From: Saprospiraceae bacterium
GTDB lineage: Bacteria; Bacteroidota; Bacteroidia; Chitinophagales; Saprospiraceae
DNA length: 54,147 nt
Assembly: GCA_026986005.1 (NCBI GenBank)
Contig: JALSPK010000043.1
Coordinates: 1-54,147 of the forward strand
Direction: 5' to 3'
The position numbers were made by a program, and so were the translations under genes. A model generated the notes under the pieces. It did no database searches, had not been told where the DNA came from, and saw only the letters and a program-made list of their open reading frames with translations. This document shows, one piece after another, positions 34,697-44,542 of the stretch (its first letter is position 1; each line of letters opens with the position of its first letter).

Positions 34697-36211
34697 TTAT
34701 TTATTGATTCTTGACATTATAGTCTCAAGTTGTCCTACATTTAGGTTTTTTGCAAATATTTTTCTGTCTCTATCTATGACATAAATCTCAGGTGTGACAT
34801 CAACAAAATATTTTGGATACCAGCTTGCGTTTGAAGCATCAAAAAGATCAACCCATGGCAGCTTGAATCTATTGTGAAATCCTTTCCATTCAGGTTCAGT
34901 AGTATTGGCGGCAATAGAGTATATGTCAACCCCTCTATTTTTCCATTTATGGTAGAATTCGATAAGATGAGGAGTTTGTTCCTCGCAATGTTCACAATTT
35001 GGGTTGTATATGTAAACTATTATTACAGGTTTTTTACTATCCAAAATAGTATGGACTTGACCATCAAAACCTCTGGCGGTTACATTGCCTGCAGGTTTTC
35101 CAAGTAGGCTTTGTACCATCTCTCCTGCTCTTTTTCGTAATATTTTTATTGATTCACTATCCATCCAAGTAGCTTTTTCAGGAGTAAAATATTTTAATAT
35201 CATGTGAGAGTATACAGCTTCTCCATCCATAAGTTTAGTTTTTCCCGGCTCGTATTTTAGTGTGACCCAATTTGATATTACTTTATAAAATTCATCATTA
35301 TTCTTGCATTTATTCATCAAAACATCAGCATATTTAATGATTTCGTTTTGGTTTTGTCCAACAAGTTCTGTGAAATACCTATTTAATTTGTTGGTAAATG
35401 CCGGGGTGTTAATCAATCCCTCCTCATTAAAATCAAACCCATCCCAAAAATGTTTTCGATATTCTTCAACTTGTTTTTTTACATCCAGCTCTCCGGTTGC
35501 ATCTGTTGGGTATGTCAACACAGGGTTTTTACCGCCGATTTTGAATTTAGTAAAGAAATTATCAGGATATTTTTTGAGGTAATAGTTATTTCTGTCAGTA
35601 TATTTTTTTGATAGTGCTAAGAATTTTTTATATGTATTTTTAAATTCAGGGTCTTTTGTAGACATCGTTCCTATCTTTCTTGCGATTGGTCCGTAGTCTT
35701 TGTCTATCCCCTTTTTAAATTTCAAATCCTCATAATAAAGCTTATTTGCAAGAGAGCCATCAATATTTGCAGTAGCGTCAATATCTGATGCATCTGCTTT
35801 ATAAGAAAAAGTCTGATCGTCATCCAGTAATAATTTCACTACATGGTTTCCGGGTAAAACGATATAATAAAAACCTTTTAAAAACAGCCTGTCTTTTGTG
35901 AATTCAAACTTGCCACCATCGTGAATCAATGAGGAATCAGCGACATACTTTTTGTCAACATACATTCCTATTAATCTGATTGATTTTCCATCGGCATTCA
36001 GATTTGTGATCTCGAAGTTCATTTTTACATCGCCTTTGATAGATTGAAATGAATCACCTTCTTGACTCTCTGAAGAAGTTGTTGTGTTTTTATTGGATTT
36101 TGATTCCAGTGTTTCTGTTTTAGTATCGGTTTTTTTTTCTGATTCTTTAGCTTTTGGAGATGTACACGCAAGTCCCATTATAGCTAAAATAAGTAATATA
36201 TTTGTTCTCAT
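34697..36211 (-). CDS. TlpA-like thioredoxin-fold lipoprotein
   Basis: 504 residues. The lipobox is GLAC (C16). A low-complexity Lys/Ser/Glu/Thr linker (to about 60) leads to a DUF4369-like beta region (about 65-150), a helical middle domain (to about 370) and a C-terminal thioredoxin-like domain with the redox motif CEHC (C406, C409). A cis-proline-type VTPEIYV follows. Probably a thiol:disulfide reductase of the cell envelope, membrane-tethered. Similar DUF4369-TlpA proteins are common in Bacteroidota; the substrate is unknown. Confidence 0.8.
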   Translation of the reverse strand: MRTNILLILAIMGLACTSPKAKESEKKTDTKTETLESKSNKNTTTSSESQEGDSFQSIKGDVKMNFEITNLNADGKSIRLIGMYVDKKYVADSSLIHDGGKFEFTKDRLFLKGFYYIVLPGNHVVKLLLDDDQTFSYKADASDIDATANIDGSLANKLYYEDLKFKKGIDKDYGPIARKIGTMSTKDPEFKNTYKKFLALSKKYTDRNNYYLKKYPDNFFTKFKIGGKNPVLTYPTDATGELDVKKQVEEYRKHFWDGFDFNEEGLINTPAFTNKLNRYFTELVGQNQNEIIKYADVLMNKCKNNDEFYKVISNWVTLKYEPGKTKLMDGEAVYSHMILKYFTPEKATWMDSESIKILRKRAGEMVQSLLGKPAGNVTARGFDGQVHTILDSKKPVIIVYIYNPNCEHCEEQTPHLIEFYHKWKNRGVDIYSIAANTTEPEWKGFHNRFKLPWVDLFDASNASWYPKYFVDVTPEIYVIDRDRKIFAKNLNVGQLETIMSRINK

Positions 36212-36314
36212 TTTTTTTATTTTAATAGTTTACCTCAAAGTAAAATGCAAAGTTGGCTATAAATATTGATATTTTAAAACATATTATTCTTTTTTTTATT
36301 GCGTATGACTAAAT
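36212..36314. other. Non-coding gap upstream of a composite repeat
   Basis: AT-rich upstream region of the thioredoxin-like lipoprotein gene; no additional gene seen. Confidence 0.3.
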
Positions 36315-36730
36315 AGTATCTGTCCATAAAGTCATTAAAATTCAAAAATAATCTTTTTGCGATATTTTTATTTTCCACCATCTTGATAACGGTATGGTAT
36401 AAGTTTGAGCTTAAGCAAATGCGGTAAGCAAAACTTAGTAAGTCTACAGCCTTGTGAAAAATATAGGAAGGATTTGTTTTGTAGATGGCAGCCTTTCAAA
36501 GGCATCGCAAATTTATTTGCGATAAAGTCGTGGTTTTAAAGCCGGCTTTGAAGTCACGTTATCGCGTGCTTTCAAGTCCTAATTTACGTTTTTGTTTTTA
36601 TTGTTTCAAATAAATTTGAAACACCTTTTAAAGTGGGGCGGTTTTTAAATGGTATCGTAAATTTATTTGCGATAATGTAATGTCTGTCCATAAAGTCATA
36701 GAAAAATCAAGCACTTTATAGACAGACACT
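36315..36730. mobile_element. Composite miniature-element locus, family 2, with nested palindromes
   Basis: The left end (AGTATCTGTCCATAAAGTC) and the right end (ending ACTTTATAGACAGACACT) match the element at 40589-40750, but the locus is 416 bp, not 162. A second left end, ATGTCTGTCCATAAAGTC, lies at about 36680 just before the right end. The insert begins with the CACCATCTTGATAACG repeat and holds several hairpins: GCCTTT/AAAGGC (36491-36503), perfect palindromes at 36504-36523 and 36602-36623, AAAGCCGGCTTT at 36538-36549 and a near-copy at 36654-36673. It has no coding capacity. Probably an element into which other repeats have inserted. Confidence 0.65.
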
Positions 36731-36989
36731 ATACAGAATATTTTAATTGATTTACTAGTGATTGTAAAGGTATTATTCTTTTTCTTTGTAAAGAATACTT
36801 AAAATATTTATGTTTTATGCAGCATTTTATTAATATATGGCATCATTATTGAGTATTTTATATTGATGTATTTCTGTTCGGAGTTCTATTATTTGGCAAA
36901 TTACTGAGGGGTAAATGAAAAAGAAGTGTTGTGGTCAATTTAGCTATTTTCTTGACAGGGATTGAGTTAACTGTTTAAATTAAAATATT
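36731..36989. other. Non-coding gap before the metalloprotease gene
   Basis: AT-rich stretch of 259 bp; no gene or clear promoter motif seen. Confidence 0.3.
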
Positions 36990-39035
36990 ATGTTCGAGCG
37001 AATTGATTATATTCGATTATTGTTGTTTATTTATTTTGTTTTATCTTTTGGATTTACGTTTTCTCAAGGAATGCTTTTGGATGTGCCTCTTATAAACAGA
37101 ATAGAAGATTCAAAAACAATTGTTCAAGGACGGGTTGTTCAAAAGGAGTGTAGATGGGATATAGGTCACAATTCAATTTTTACGGTTAATTATATAGAAG
37201 TACTGGATCACATCAAAGGAAAGGTTTATCCTGATACAATAATTATATTGACAAGAGGAGGAATTGTTGGTAAAGACAAACAAGTAGATTATCCTTCTCT
37301 AAGATTAAATATTGAAGATGTCGGGGTGTTTTTATTGGAAGGAAAGGATTTGATTACTAAACTAAGGTTTAAAAGTTTTATCCCTAAATATGTTAGTTTA
37401 GGTTTTATAAAATTTGATATTAACAGGAATTTGGCATTTGATGAATTTACTGATTATGGTAAGATTGATAATGGTTTTTATTCTGTATTTAGACGATTGG
37501 GATTAAGAGTTAATCAAATTATACCAAGTTCCCTCCATATATCTAATAGAGAACCAAATGCAGTTTCTATTTCTTCATTTACACCTTCTGTTTCTACGGC
37601 AGGTACATTCACTACACTTACTATCAATGGGAGTGGATTTGGTTCTAGTCAAGGAAATGGAAAAGTTGAGTTTAGAAATGCTGATAATGGAGGTTCAGGT
37701 TATATGCAACCTATTCAGTCAGAGTATGAATCATGGACAGATACGCAGATAAAGGTGAAAATTCCTTCCGGAGCTGGAACAGGAGATATAAGGGTTACAG
37801 ATGACGCAGGGAATTCTGATGTAAGTTCAACAGATCTGACAATAAGTTATAACTTGAGTAACATTAATTACAATGGTGATAAATATAGACCTAATTTGGT
37901 CGATGCTGATGGAAGTGGAGGCATATTATTTGAATTTTATACTGATTTTTACAATAATTCCAATGCTAGAGATGCATATGAAAGAGCTTTAGGGACTTGG
38001 CGATGTAGTAATTATGGCGGTACCGGTGTGTATTTTGCTGACGGAGGTTCTTCAACAGTAGATGTAATAGCTAATGATAACACTAATATTGTTCGTTTTG
38101 ACAATGGTAATGAGTTGTCTTCAAATGTATTAGGTAGAATGTCTAGCTATTATTCAGGCTGTGGGTCTCCTATCAAGTGGTTTGTTAAAGAATTGGATGT
38201 AGTATTTAATGATGTTCCGGGGAGTTCTTCTTATACATGGAATTTTAATGAGGCGGACAATACCACAGCATCAAATCAGTATGATTTTGAATCGGTAGCT
38301 GTTCACGAAATTGGACATGGGCATCAACTGGGACACGTTATTGATGCGACAAAAATAATGCACTATTCTATTTCCAATGGAACAGAAAACAGAGAGCTCA
38401 GTCAAGATGATCTGGATGCAGGAAATGATGTTATTTCTTTTAGTAACTCTACATGTGGAAAACCTGAAATGAATATCTTTGTTTGTGCTGTAATTCCATT
38501 AAAATTATTGCAGTTTTATGCGAATAAAAGCTCTGAGGGAGCAATGCTAAAATGGGAATTTGAAAATGTATTTGATTTGGATAAAATTGAATTGCAGAAG
38601 AGTAATGATGGTATTAATTTTGAAGAAATAGGCTTTTTTGATATAGACAATCATGGACTTTCGCGAAAAGAAACAAATATTTATTCATTTTTGGATAATA
38701 AATTGAATGAAAACAATTATTACAGACTAAAGATATTTGATATTGATGGCAGCTATTATTTTTCAAAAAAACTTTTTGTTTTTGGTGAAGAAACTCGCGA
38801 TAAGCTAATACTATTTCCTAATCCTGTGTTTGATAAAATGACTATTAATAACACAACGGAGAGAGATATTCAAGTAGATTTGTTAAATAATATGGGATGT
38901 ACTATTTTTAATAAAATAAAAGTAAATGCTTCCAGTTTTTCAAATATAGATTTCACAAGTTTGCCCAGAGGAGTTTATTATTTAAGAGTGAATTCACAAG
39001 GAGAAATTGATAATATCAAAATTATTAAGGATTAG
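36990..39035 (+). CDS. Secreted matrixin-like zinc metalloprotease with IPT/TIG domain and T9SS sorting domain
   Basis: 681 residues: signal peptide (about 1-26), an N-terminal region, an IPT/TIG Ig-like domain (about 188-288), the protease domain with HEIGHGHQLGH (H439, H443, H449) and a Met-turn (IMHYS, about 456), then a C-terminal T9SS domain (ILFPNPVFDKMTI, ending NIKIIKD). The metzincin consensus usually has glycine where Q446 is found. The N-terminal VQGRVVQKECRWD segment suggests a lead-in similar to propeptide regions, but no cysteine-switch motif was recognised. Probably a surface or extracellular protease. Confidence 0.82.
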   Translation: MFERIDYIRLLLFIYFVLSFGFTFSQGMLLDVPLINRIEDSKTIVQGRVVQKECRWDIGHNSIFTVNYIEVLDHIKGKVYPDTIIILTRGGIVGKDKQVDYPSLRLNIEDVGVFLLEGKDLITKLRFKSFIPKYVSLGFIKFDINRNLAFDEFTDYGKIDNGFYSVFRRLGLRVNQIIPSSLHISNREPNAVSISSFTPSVSTAGTFTTLTINGSGFGSSQGNGKVEFRNADNGGSGYMQPIQSEYESWTDTQIKVKIPSGAGTGDIRVTDDAGNSDVSSTDLTISYNLSNINYNGDKYRPNLVDADGSGGILFEFYTDFYNNSNARDAYERALGTWRCSNYGGTGVYFADGGSSTVDVIANDNTNIVRFDNGNELSSNVLGRMSSYYSGCGSPIKWFVKELDVVFNDVPGSSSYTWNFNEADNTTASNQYDFESVAVHEIGHGHQLGHVIDATKIMHYSISNGTENRELSQDDLDAGNDVISFSNSTCGKPEMNIFVCAVIPLKLLQFYANKSSEGAMLKWEFENVFDLDKIELQKSNDGINFEEIGFFDIDNHGLSRKETNIYSFLDNKLNENNYYRLKIFDIDGSYYFSKKLFVFGEETRDKLILFPNPVFDKMTINNTTERDIQVDLLNNMGCTIFNKIKVNASSFSNIDFTSLPRGVYYLRVNSQGEIDNIKIIKD

Positions 39036-39164
39036 ATCGGCTTTTTAGTAAAATAATAATCAATTTTCATCATTCTGCTATACTCGCCTCTGATCACTAA
39101 AGGGAAGTCTGACCTGCAGTGAACTTTTCAATGATAAACTACAAAGATTTTTGATTAATAATTT

Positions 39165-40373
39165 TTATGAAACATTTGTTTTTGTGCAGAGATTAGATAG
39201 GAAGCTTTTTACTATTCTTGATGTTTCGTATTTTTCAGAGAAGAGTTTTTGTGCATTAACAGAAATCCGCTTTAATTTGATTGGATTATTTATGCAGAAT
39301 TGAAGTTTTTCTTGAAATTCTTCAGCTGTATTTGCAATCAAAACATGGTATTGATCTATCGCATCAATACCTTCTATTCCTATAGACGTACTAATAACAA
39401 TTCTGCCAAGAGCTAGGGCTTCAAGTATTTTTAGCCGCATTCCGCCTCCTGCAAATAGGGGAACAATCATTATGGGATACGTAAGTAGGAAGTTTTTTGA
39501 ATCGGGGACTTCTCCGTGTACTTTAATATTTTTACTCTCAAGTTTGAAAATTGATTTTGGGGTATTTCTGCCGGCAATATTTAATACTGTATCCGGATGC
39601 TGTTTAATAGCAATAGGTAATACATTTTTTATAAACCAAGTAAGGCCATCTGTGTTTGGCATCCAATCAAGTGAGCCTAGAAAAGCTATTTTGAGAGAAG
39701 TCTTAAAGTCAAATTCTATTTGGTTTGGTTGACCGGTAATTCCGGCCGGTACTACAACAGCTTTAGTTTTAATTCCATACCCTCTTAGTTTTTTTAGGTC
39801 TCTTGTTGTCAATGTCAGGATAATATCGGCATCACCAATATGATTGAGTTCATATCTCTTGAGTTGCTTTGTAAGATATTGCAAATACGCTTTTTTTATT
39901 CTGTTAGATGTGTTATTTGTTATCCTTTCCCATATCTCATGTTCTATATTATGAGCTCTTAATATTATTTTAGCTTTTGAATATTTTCTTATCAAAGAGA
40001 TGTATGGGACTAAAAAGATGCTTTCCATTAGGATGTAATCATATTGATTTTGTATTAATATAGACTTAAGTGTTTTTTTAAAATCACTTGCAATAAATCT
40101 ACTGATATGATAGGGTGTGCTAGAAATAATATTAGCAAGAGCGCTGTACCATTTTATACTGTTATCTAGAAACACTTCATCAATATTATTGTAGTGGCTT
40201 TGGTCTTCCGGAAATTGACTTATATCGAAGTAGTGTTTGATTGTATTAAAAGAAAGGAGATCAATTTTATCAACTTGTTTTTTTAATATTTTATTGAAGC
40301 TTGACACCAATAATGACTCTCCATCAAGAGGTGGATAGGGAAATTTTTTTGTCAATTGGAGAAAACGCATCAA
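39165..40373 (-). CDS. GT4-type glycosyltransferase
   Basis: 402 residues of the GT-B fold: N-terminal LTKKFPYPPLDGESLLV (donor/acceptor domain loop), RAHNIEHEIW, ILTLTTRDL, then the C-terminal GSLDWMPNTDGLTWF and the nucleotide-sugar binding GGGMRLKILEALALGRIVISTSIGIEGI with the E of the EX7E motif. Most like family 4 retaining transferases used in surface polysaccharide or glycolipid synthesis; acceptor unknown. The second ATG at 40370 is an alternative start. A -7-like box TAATTTTG lies at 40394-40401 on this strand. Confidence 0.85.
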   Translation of the reverse strand: MMRFLQLTKKFPYPPLDGESLLVSSFNKILKKQVDKIDLLSFNTIKHYFDISQFPEDQSHYNNIDEVFLDNSIKWYSALANIISSTPYHISRFIASDFKKTLKSILIQNQYDYILMESIFLVPYISLIRKYSKAKIILRAHNIEHEIWERITNNTSNRIKKAYLQYLTKQLKRYELNHIGDADIILTLTTRDLKKLRGYGIKTKAVVVPAGITGQPNQIEFDFKTSLKIAFLGSLDWMPNTDGLTWFIKNVLPIAIKQHPDTVLNIAGRNTPKSIFKLESKNIKVHGEVPDSKNFLLTYPIMIVPLFAGGGMRLKILEALALGRIVISTSIGIEGIDAIDQYHVLIANTAEEFQEKLQFCINNPIKLKRISVNAQKLFSEKYETSRIVKSFLSNLCTKTNVS

Positions 40374-40393
40374 TGTTCTTTTGTTTTAGTGCA

Positions 40394-40401
40394 CAAAATT
40401 A
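40394..40401 (-). promoter_or_regulatory. Candidate -7 box for the glycosyltransferase gene
   Basis: Minus-strand TAATTTTG matches TAnnTTTG about 20 bp upstream of the start codon at 40373. The -33 box is unclear. Confidence 0.35.
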
Positions 40402-40588
40402 TAAATAAAACCAATTTACACCTTTTAAATTTAAAAAATATTGAAAAAAAGAAAAAATTATTGCAAAACTCATTCACTGCTTAGCATAAAATTGAAAAAT
40501 AATCGTTACTTAGTAAACTTTAACCGGAATAAAAACATTTATATAATGATTTGCAGTTGTTAGGAGTTTATGTGAATACAGATTAAGT

Positions 40589-40750
40589 AGTGTCTGTCCA
40601 TAGAGTCATTAAAATTTAAAAATAATCTTTTTGCAATATTTTTACTTTGTTCAAATTACTAATGCTAATGCATCACTAATTCTCAGAAAGACAAAAATCT
40701 CATCAAAAATCTTTATTTTTCCAAAATCAAGTACTTTATAGACAGACACT
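40589..40750. mobile_element. 162-bp miniature inverted-repeat element, family 2
   Basis: The element starts AGTGTCTGTCCATAGAGT and ends with the near-perfect inverted copy. It shares its first eight bases and length with family 1 (33271, 49510) and part of its core (an ATCTTTTTGC/ATATTTTT region), so the two families are relatives. It lies 28 bp upstream of the next gene. No coding potential. Confidence 0.75.
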
Positions 40751-40778
40751 AAATAAATTGAAAATAAAATATTAATAG

Positions 40779-41303
40779 ATGAGTGAAAAAAAAATGAATG
40801 AAGATTTTTTATCTTTTTTAAATCTTTTTCCTGAAGTAGAAATGCCCATAACTTTGTCTTCAGAACATTTTTCGACTTTTAGCAAATACAATAAGCCAAT
40901 TCCGGAAATAGATATTTGGAAGAATATCATAAATAATAATGCCGACTTTAAAGAGATGGAATTTTCAAATGACGCCTATGATGATGAATATATCGCTTGT
41001 CTTAGGATACCGCAAACTTTACATTTTGTCGCTATTATATATCTTAGGATTGGAATATTAACTTATGAATATATTTTGCATACCTATGATGAAAGAGGAA
41101 AAACGATTTCAAAAAAGATAATTGCAAGTATGACTTCAGATGGGAAAATGATAAATGAGCATGTGGCTTTTATCGACGAGGATTTGGTTGTACTTATGAT
41201 GAAAGGGAATACTGAGGATGTAAATAATTATGATCCCAATAACAGCAAAGCAAATAGCTATTTAATAGATGACCGTGGCAATATTATTGCTTATAATCTT
41301 TAA
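40779..41303 (+). CDS. Hypothetical protein, cytoplasmic
   Basis: 174 residues, no signal peptide or membrane helix; I do not recognise the family. It is acidic in its N-terminal half (FLNLFPEVEMPITL...), with alternating hydrophobic segments in the C-terminal part (LHFVAIIYLRIGILTYEYIL) that suggest an alpha/beta domain. It lies between a miniature element and rnr, so it may be read into rnr from its own promoter. Start is ATG 40779 or 40794. Confidence 0.5.
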   Translation: MSEKKMNEDFLSFLNLFPEVEMPITLSSEHFSTFSKYNKPIPEIDIWKNIINNNADFKEMEFSNDAYDDEYIACLRIPQTLHFVAIIYLRIGILTYEYILHTYDERGKTISKKIIASMTSDGKMINEHVAFIDEDLVVLMMKGNTEDVNNYDPNNSKANSYLIDDRGNIIAYNL

Positions 41304-41347
41304 GTGACAAAAATAAATAAATGAGTCAAAAACTATAAATTAAACAA

Positions 41348-43537
41348 ATGAAAAAACAATCGTGGAAAAAGTATAGCGAGAAGAAACTACCTTTTAACTT
41401 ATTGAAAACAAAAATTAAAAAATTGTTTAAAAGGTATTCCGACAAAGAATATAATGTCGGAAAAATAAGAAAAAAACTAAATGTCTCTAACTCAAAGGGG
41501 CAGCTTTATGAAATATTGAAAATACTATTAAAAGAAGAGTTTATCATTATTACCGGGCACGGCAATTATGTTTACAATGGACTCAATAAAGCAAAATCAA
41601 AACAATCAGATCAGACCAGAAATAAAAAACAGGTGATTTATACAGGGGTAGTAGACAAAACCAAGACCGGATCGGGATATGTCATTGTCAAAGAGTTGCC
41701 ATATGATGTTTATGTACATAATAGATATATGAAGACCGCAATGGATGGAGATAAAGTAAAAGTGGAACTATTGTTTTCGAAAAGGGGAAGCAAGAATGAT
41801 GGTAGGATATTAGAAATAATAAAAAGAGCAAAAACTCAATTTATTGGTACATTTAGAAATTTTGGTAACTATGCATCAGTCACAATAAATGGAGTAAAGG
41901 ATGAACTTGAAATATTTATTCAGGACTATGATAAAGACAAAATAAAAGGAGGAAGCAAGGTCTTTGCTGAGATTACAGAATGGAGAGGAACTAAAAATCC
42001 TATTCCCTGGGGAAGGATATTGAATAGTTTAGATGATTACGAACAAAACGATATAGAAATGAAGTCTATATTGATAAATAATGGGTTTAAACTTGAATTT
42101 CAGGAGGAAGTATTGAAGGAAGCAGAAAATCTTCCAAAACAAATCACCGATGAAGAAATAAGTAAAAGAAGGGATTTCAGAAAAACACTAACCATAACGA
42201 TAGATCCTGATACAGCAAAAGACTTTGATGATGCTTTATCTATCAAGTATATGGAAACCGGGAATATTGAGATTGGAATTCATATAGCAGATGTGACTCA
42301 TTATGTCAAGCCTGGTACCGAACTAGATAAAGCAGCTTATGATCAATCTACTTCAGTTTATCTTGTAGATAGAGTTGATCCGATGTTGCCGGAGATATTA
42401 TCTAATGAGTTATGCTCGTTGAGACCTGATGAAGAAAGTTTGACTTTTTCAGCAGTATTCGAATTCAATAAAAATTACAATATAGTAAAAAGGTGGTTTG
42501 GTAAGACGGTTATTCACTCTGATAGACGGTTTGCATACGAAGAAGCACAGGAGATAATGGACAATAATGAGGGTGATTATGCTAAAGAATTGGGAGACTT
42601 AAATACGATTGCCAAGAAATTGCGTGAGGACAGATTTAAGAAGGGATCAATTGACTTCAACACAGAAGAGGTAAAGTTTAAGTTGGATGATAAAGGGAAA
42701 CCAATAGGTCTATACGTAAAAGAAAGGAAAGAAGCTCATCTGTTAGTAGAAGATTTTATGCTTTTGGCAAATAAAGAAGTGGCGGCGTTCATAATAGGTA
42801 AGAGTAAACCAAAAGAGATTCCATTTGTCTACAGGGTTCATGATTTACCTGATCCTGACAAGTTATTGGATTTTGCTAATTTTGCTAAAGAATTTGGAGT
42901 TAGGCTGAAGCTGGATACTCCTGAGCAGGTAGCAAAATCTTTCACCGAACTAAGTAAAAAATCAGAGGAAGATGAGACTTTGAAAATGTTGATACCATTA
43001 GCTCTAAGGACAATGTCAAAAGCTATTTATACAACTGATAATATTGGACATTACGGACTTGGATTTGAAAAGTATACACATTTCACTTCTCCGATCAGGA
43101 GATATGCTGATGTATTGGTTCATAGAGTTCTGGATATGAATCTGAATAAAACCAAAAGGGTAGAAAAAGCTGCTTTGGAGGAGAAGTGCAGGCATATATC
43201 CGAGCAAGAGAGGAAAGCTATAACAGCAGAAAGAGAGTCAATAAAATACAAACAGGTTGAATTTATTACCGAACATATCGGAGAAGTATTTGATGCGGTA
43301 GTAACCGGATTTATAGCAAAAGGTATGTTTGTAGAAATCATAGAATCTAAAGTAGAAGGTATGATAGAGTTTAATACACTAGATCAAGTTTTTATTCTGG
43401 ATGAATCTAAACTTAAGGTAGTAGGAAAGAGAAATGGAGAAGTCATAAAAATTGGTGATCGTTTGAAGGTAGTGGTTAAGGATGCAGACCTTCAAAGAAG
43501 AAGAGTGGATTTTGGATTGATCAATGATGAAGATTAA
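41348..43537 (+). CDS. rnr: Exoribonuclease R (RNase R)
   Basis: 729 residues. A winged helix and two cold-shock-type domains occupy the N-terminus, the RNB catalytic domain has DPDTAKDFDDALSI with the aspartates that bind magnesium and the following substrate channel motif (HYGLGFEKYTHFTSPIRRYADV), and an S1 domain closes the protein (MFVEIIESKVEGMIEF). It degrades structured RNA 3' to 5'. It follows the hypothetical gene by 45 bp and the next membrane protein gene by 15 bp. Confidence 0.94.
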   Translation: MKKQSWKKYSEKKLPFNLLKTKIKKLFKRYSDKEYNVGKIRKKLNVSNSKGQLYEILKILLKEEFIIITGHGNYVYNGLNKAKSKQSDQTRNKKQVIYTGVVDKTKTGSGYVIVKELPYDVYVHNRYMKTAMDGDKVKVELLFSKRGSKNDGRILEIIKRAKTQFIGTFRNFGNYASVTINGVKDELEIFIQDYDKDKIKGGSKVFAEITEWRGTKNPIPWGRILNSLDDYEQNDIEMKSILINNGFKLEFQEEVLKEAENLPKQITDEEISKRRDFRKTLTITIDPDTAKDFDDALSIKYMETGNIEIGIHIADVTHYVKPGTELDKAAYDQSTSVYLVDRVDPMLPEILSNELCSLRPDEESLTFSAVFEFNKNYNIVKRWFGKTVIHSDRRFAYEEAQEIMDNNEGDYAKELGDLNTIAKKLREDRFKKGSIDFNTEEVKFKLDDKGKPIGLYVKERKEAHLLVEDFMLLANKEVAAFIIGKSKPKEIPFVYRVHDLPDPDKLLDFANFAKEFGVRLKLDTPEQVAKSFTELSKKSEEDETLKMLIPLALRTMSKAIYTTDNIGHYGLGFEKYTHFTSPIRRYADVLVHRVLDMNLNKTKRVEKAALEEKCRHISEQERKAITAERESIKYKQVEFITEHIGEVFDAVVTGFIAKGMFVEIIESKVEGMIEFNTLDQVFILDESKLKVVGKRNGEVIKIGDRLKVVVKDADLQRRRVDFGLINDED

Positions 43538-43552
43538 TTGGAATAAAAGCAC

Positions 43553-44542
43553 ATGAGGAAAAAAGGAAAATCCGGAATTATCAATTTTCTAACTAAAGTG
43601 GTTTTGGTTTTACTTTTTGTTTTTATTATTTACAAACAGGTATTTGATAGAGAAAATATCAATTTACTTTTAGATGAATTATTGGTGGCTATAAATGCCA
43701 ATCCATTATTACCGTTAATTGTGTTCGTTCTTATGTTGTTTAACTTGGGTTTGGAGGCATTAAAATGGAGAATATTGGTTTCTAAATTTGAAAGGATTTC
43801 ATTTATCAATTCGTTTAGAACAATCTTGATTGGGATTACCACGGGGATAGTGACTCCTGCCAAACTGGGCGAATATTTTGGAAGAGTCCTATTAATAGAT
43901 TCAAAGAATAACTGGAAAGCTATATGGTCAACATTCATCAGTAGTATCGCTCAAAATATAGCAACGATTATTTTTGGTATTTTTGGATTAGTGTTATTCC
44001 TTGGTAAGTTTTATGCTATTGAGGCAACAATTATAGATATTACTTTTTATTTAGGAGTGATTTTGGTAGTTGGATTATTGTTTTTGTATTACAATATTGA
44101 TTTGGGTTTGCGAATTATCCGGAGATTAGGGCTTAAAAGATTTGCAGATAAGATAATGTCTCAGGATGAATCAATAAAAGCCTTTGCAGGGACAGGTATT
44201 CTTAATAATGTGTTAATATTTTCTTTTTTAAGATATTTGATTTTTGCTCTCCAGTACTATCTGTTATTAGTTTTTTTTGGAGTAGAAGGAGATATGGTTA
44301 CCGTGTTTGCAGCTATTGCAGTAGTGTATATTATTCAGACAAGTATCCCTCTTCCTCCTATTACCAATATATTTGCAAGAGGTGAAATAGCGATTTTGGT
44401 TTTTAGTCATTTTACCGGCAATGAAATAATGATTTTATCTTCGACGTTTAGCTTATGGATGATTAATCTTTTATTTCCGGCAACTATCGGATTATTTATC
44501 ATTTTTAGAATAAATGTAGCAAAATCTTTAGGTTATGATTAG
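43553..44542 (+). CDS. Lysylphosphatidylglycerol synthase transmembrane-like protein (UPF0104)
   Basis: 329 residues with about eight hydrophobic helices, of the membrane domain family found in MprF and in free-standing UPF0104 proteins. It lacks the MprF aminoacyl-transferase domain, so it cannot itself make lysyl-PG; free-standing members are often lipid flippase-like. Its stop overlaps the next gene by 8 bp, so the two are translated together. Confidence 0.75.
   Translation: MRKKGKSGIINFLTKVVLVLLFVFIIYKQVFDRENINLLLDELLVAINANPLLPLIVFVLMLFNLGLEALKWRILVSKFERISFINSFRTILIGITTGIVTPAKLGEYFGRVLLIDSKNNWKAIWSTFISSIAQNIATIIFGIFGLVLFLGKFYAIEATIIDITFYLGVILVVGLLFLYYNIDLGLRIIRRLGLKRFADKIMSQDESIKAFAGTGILNNVLIFSFLRYLIFALQYYLLLVFFGVEGDMVTVFAAIAVVYIIQTSIPLPPITNIFARGEIAILVFSHFTGNEIMILSSTFSLWMINLLFPATIGLFIIFRINVAKSLGYD

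Noticed and set aside
36504-36673. Rho-independent terminators
   Set aside because: The hairpins are AT-rich palindromes without following T-runs and are repeated within an element; they do not sit at gene ends.
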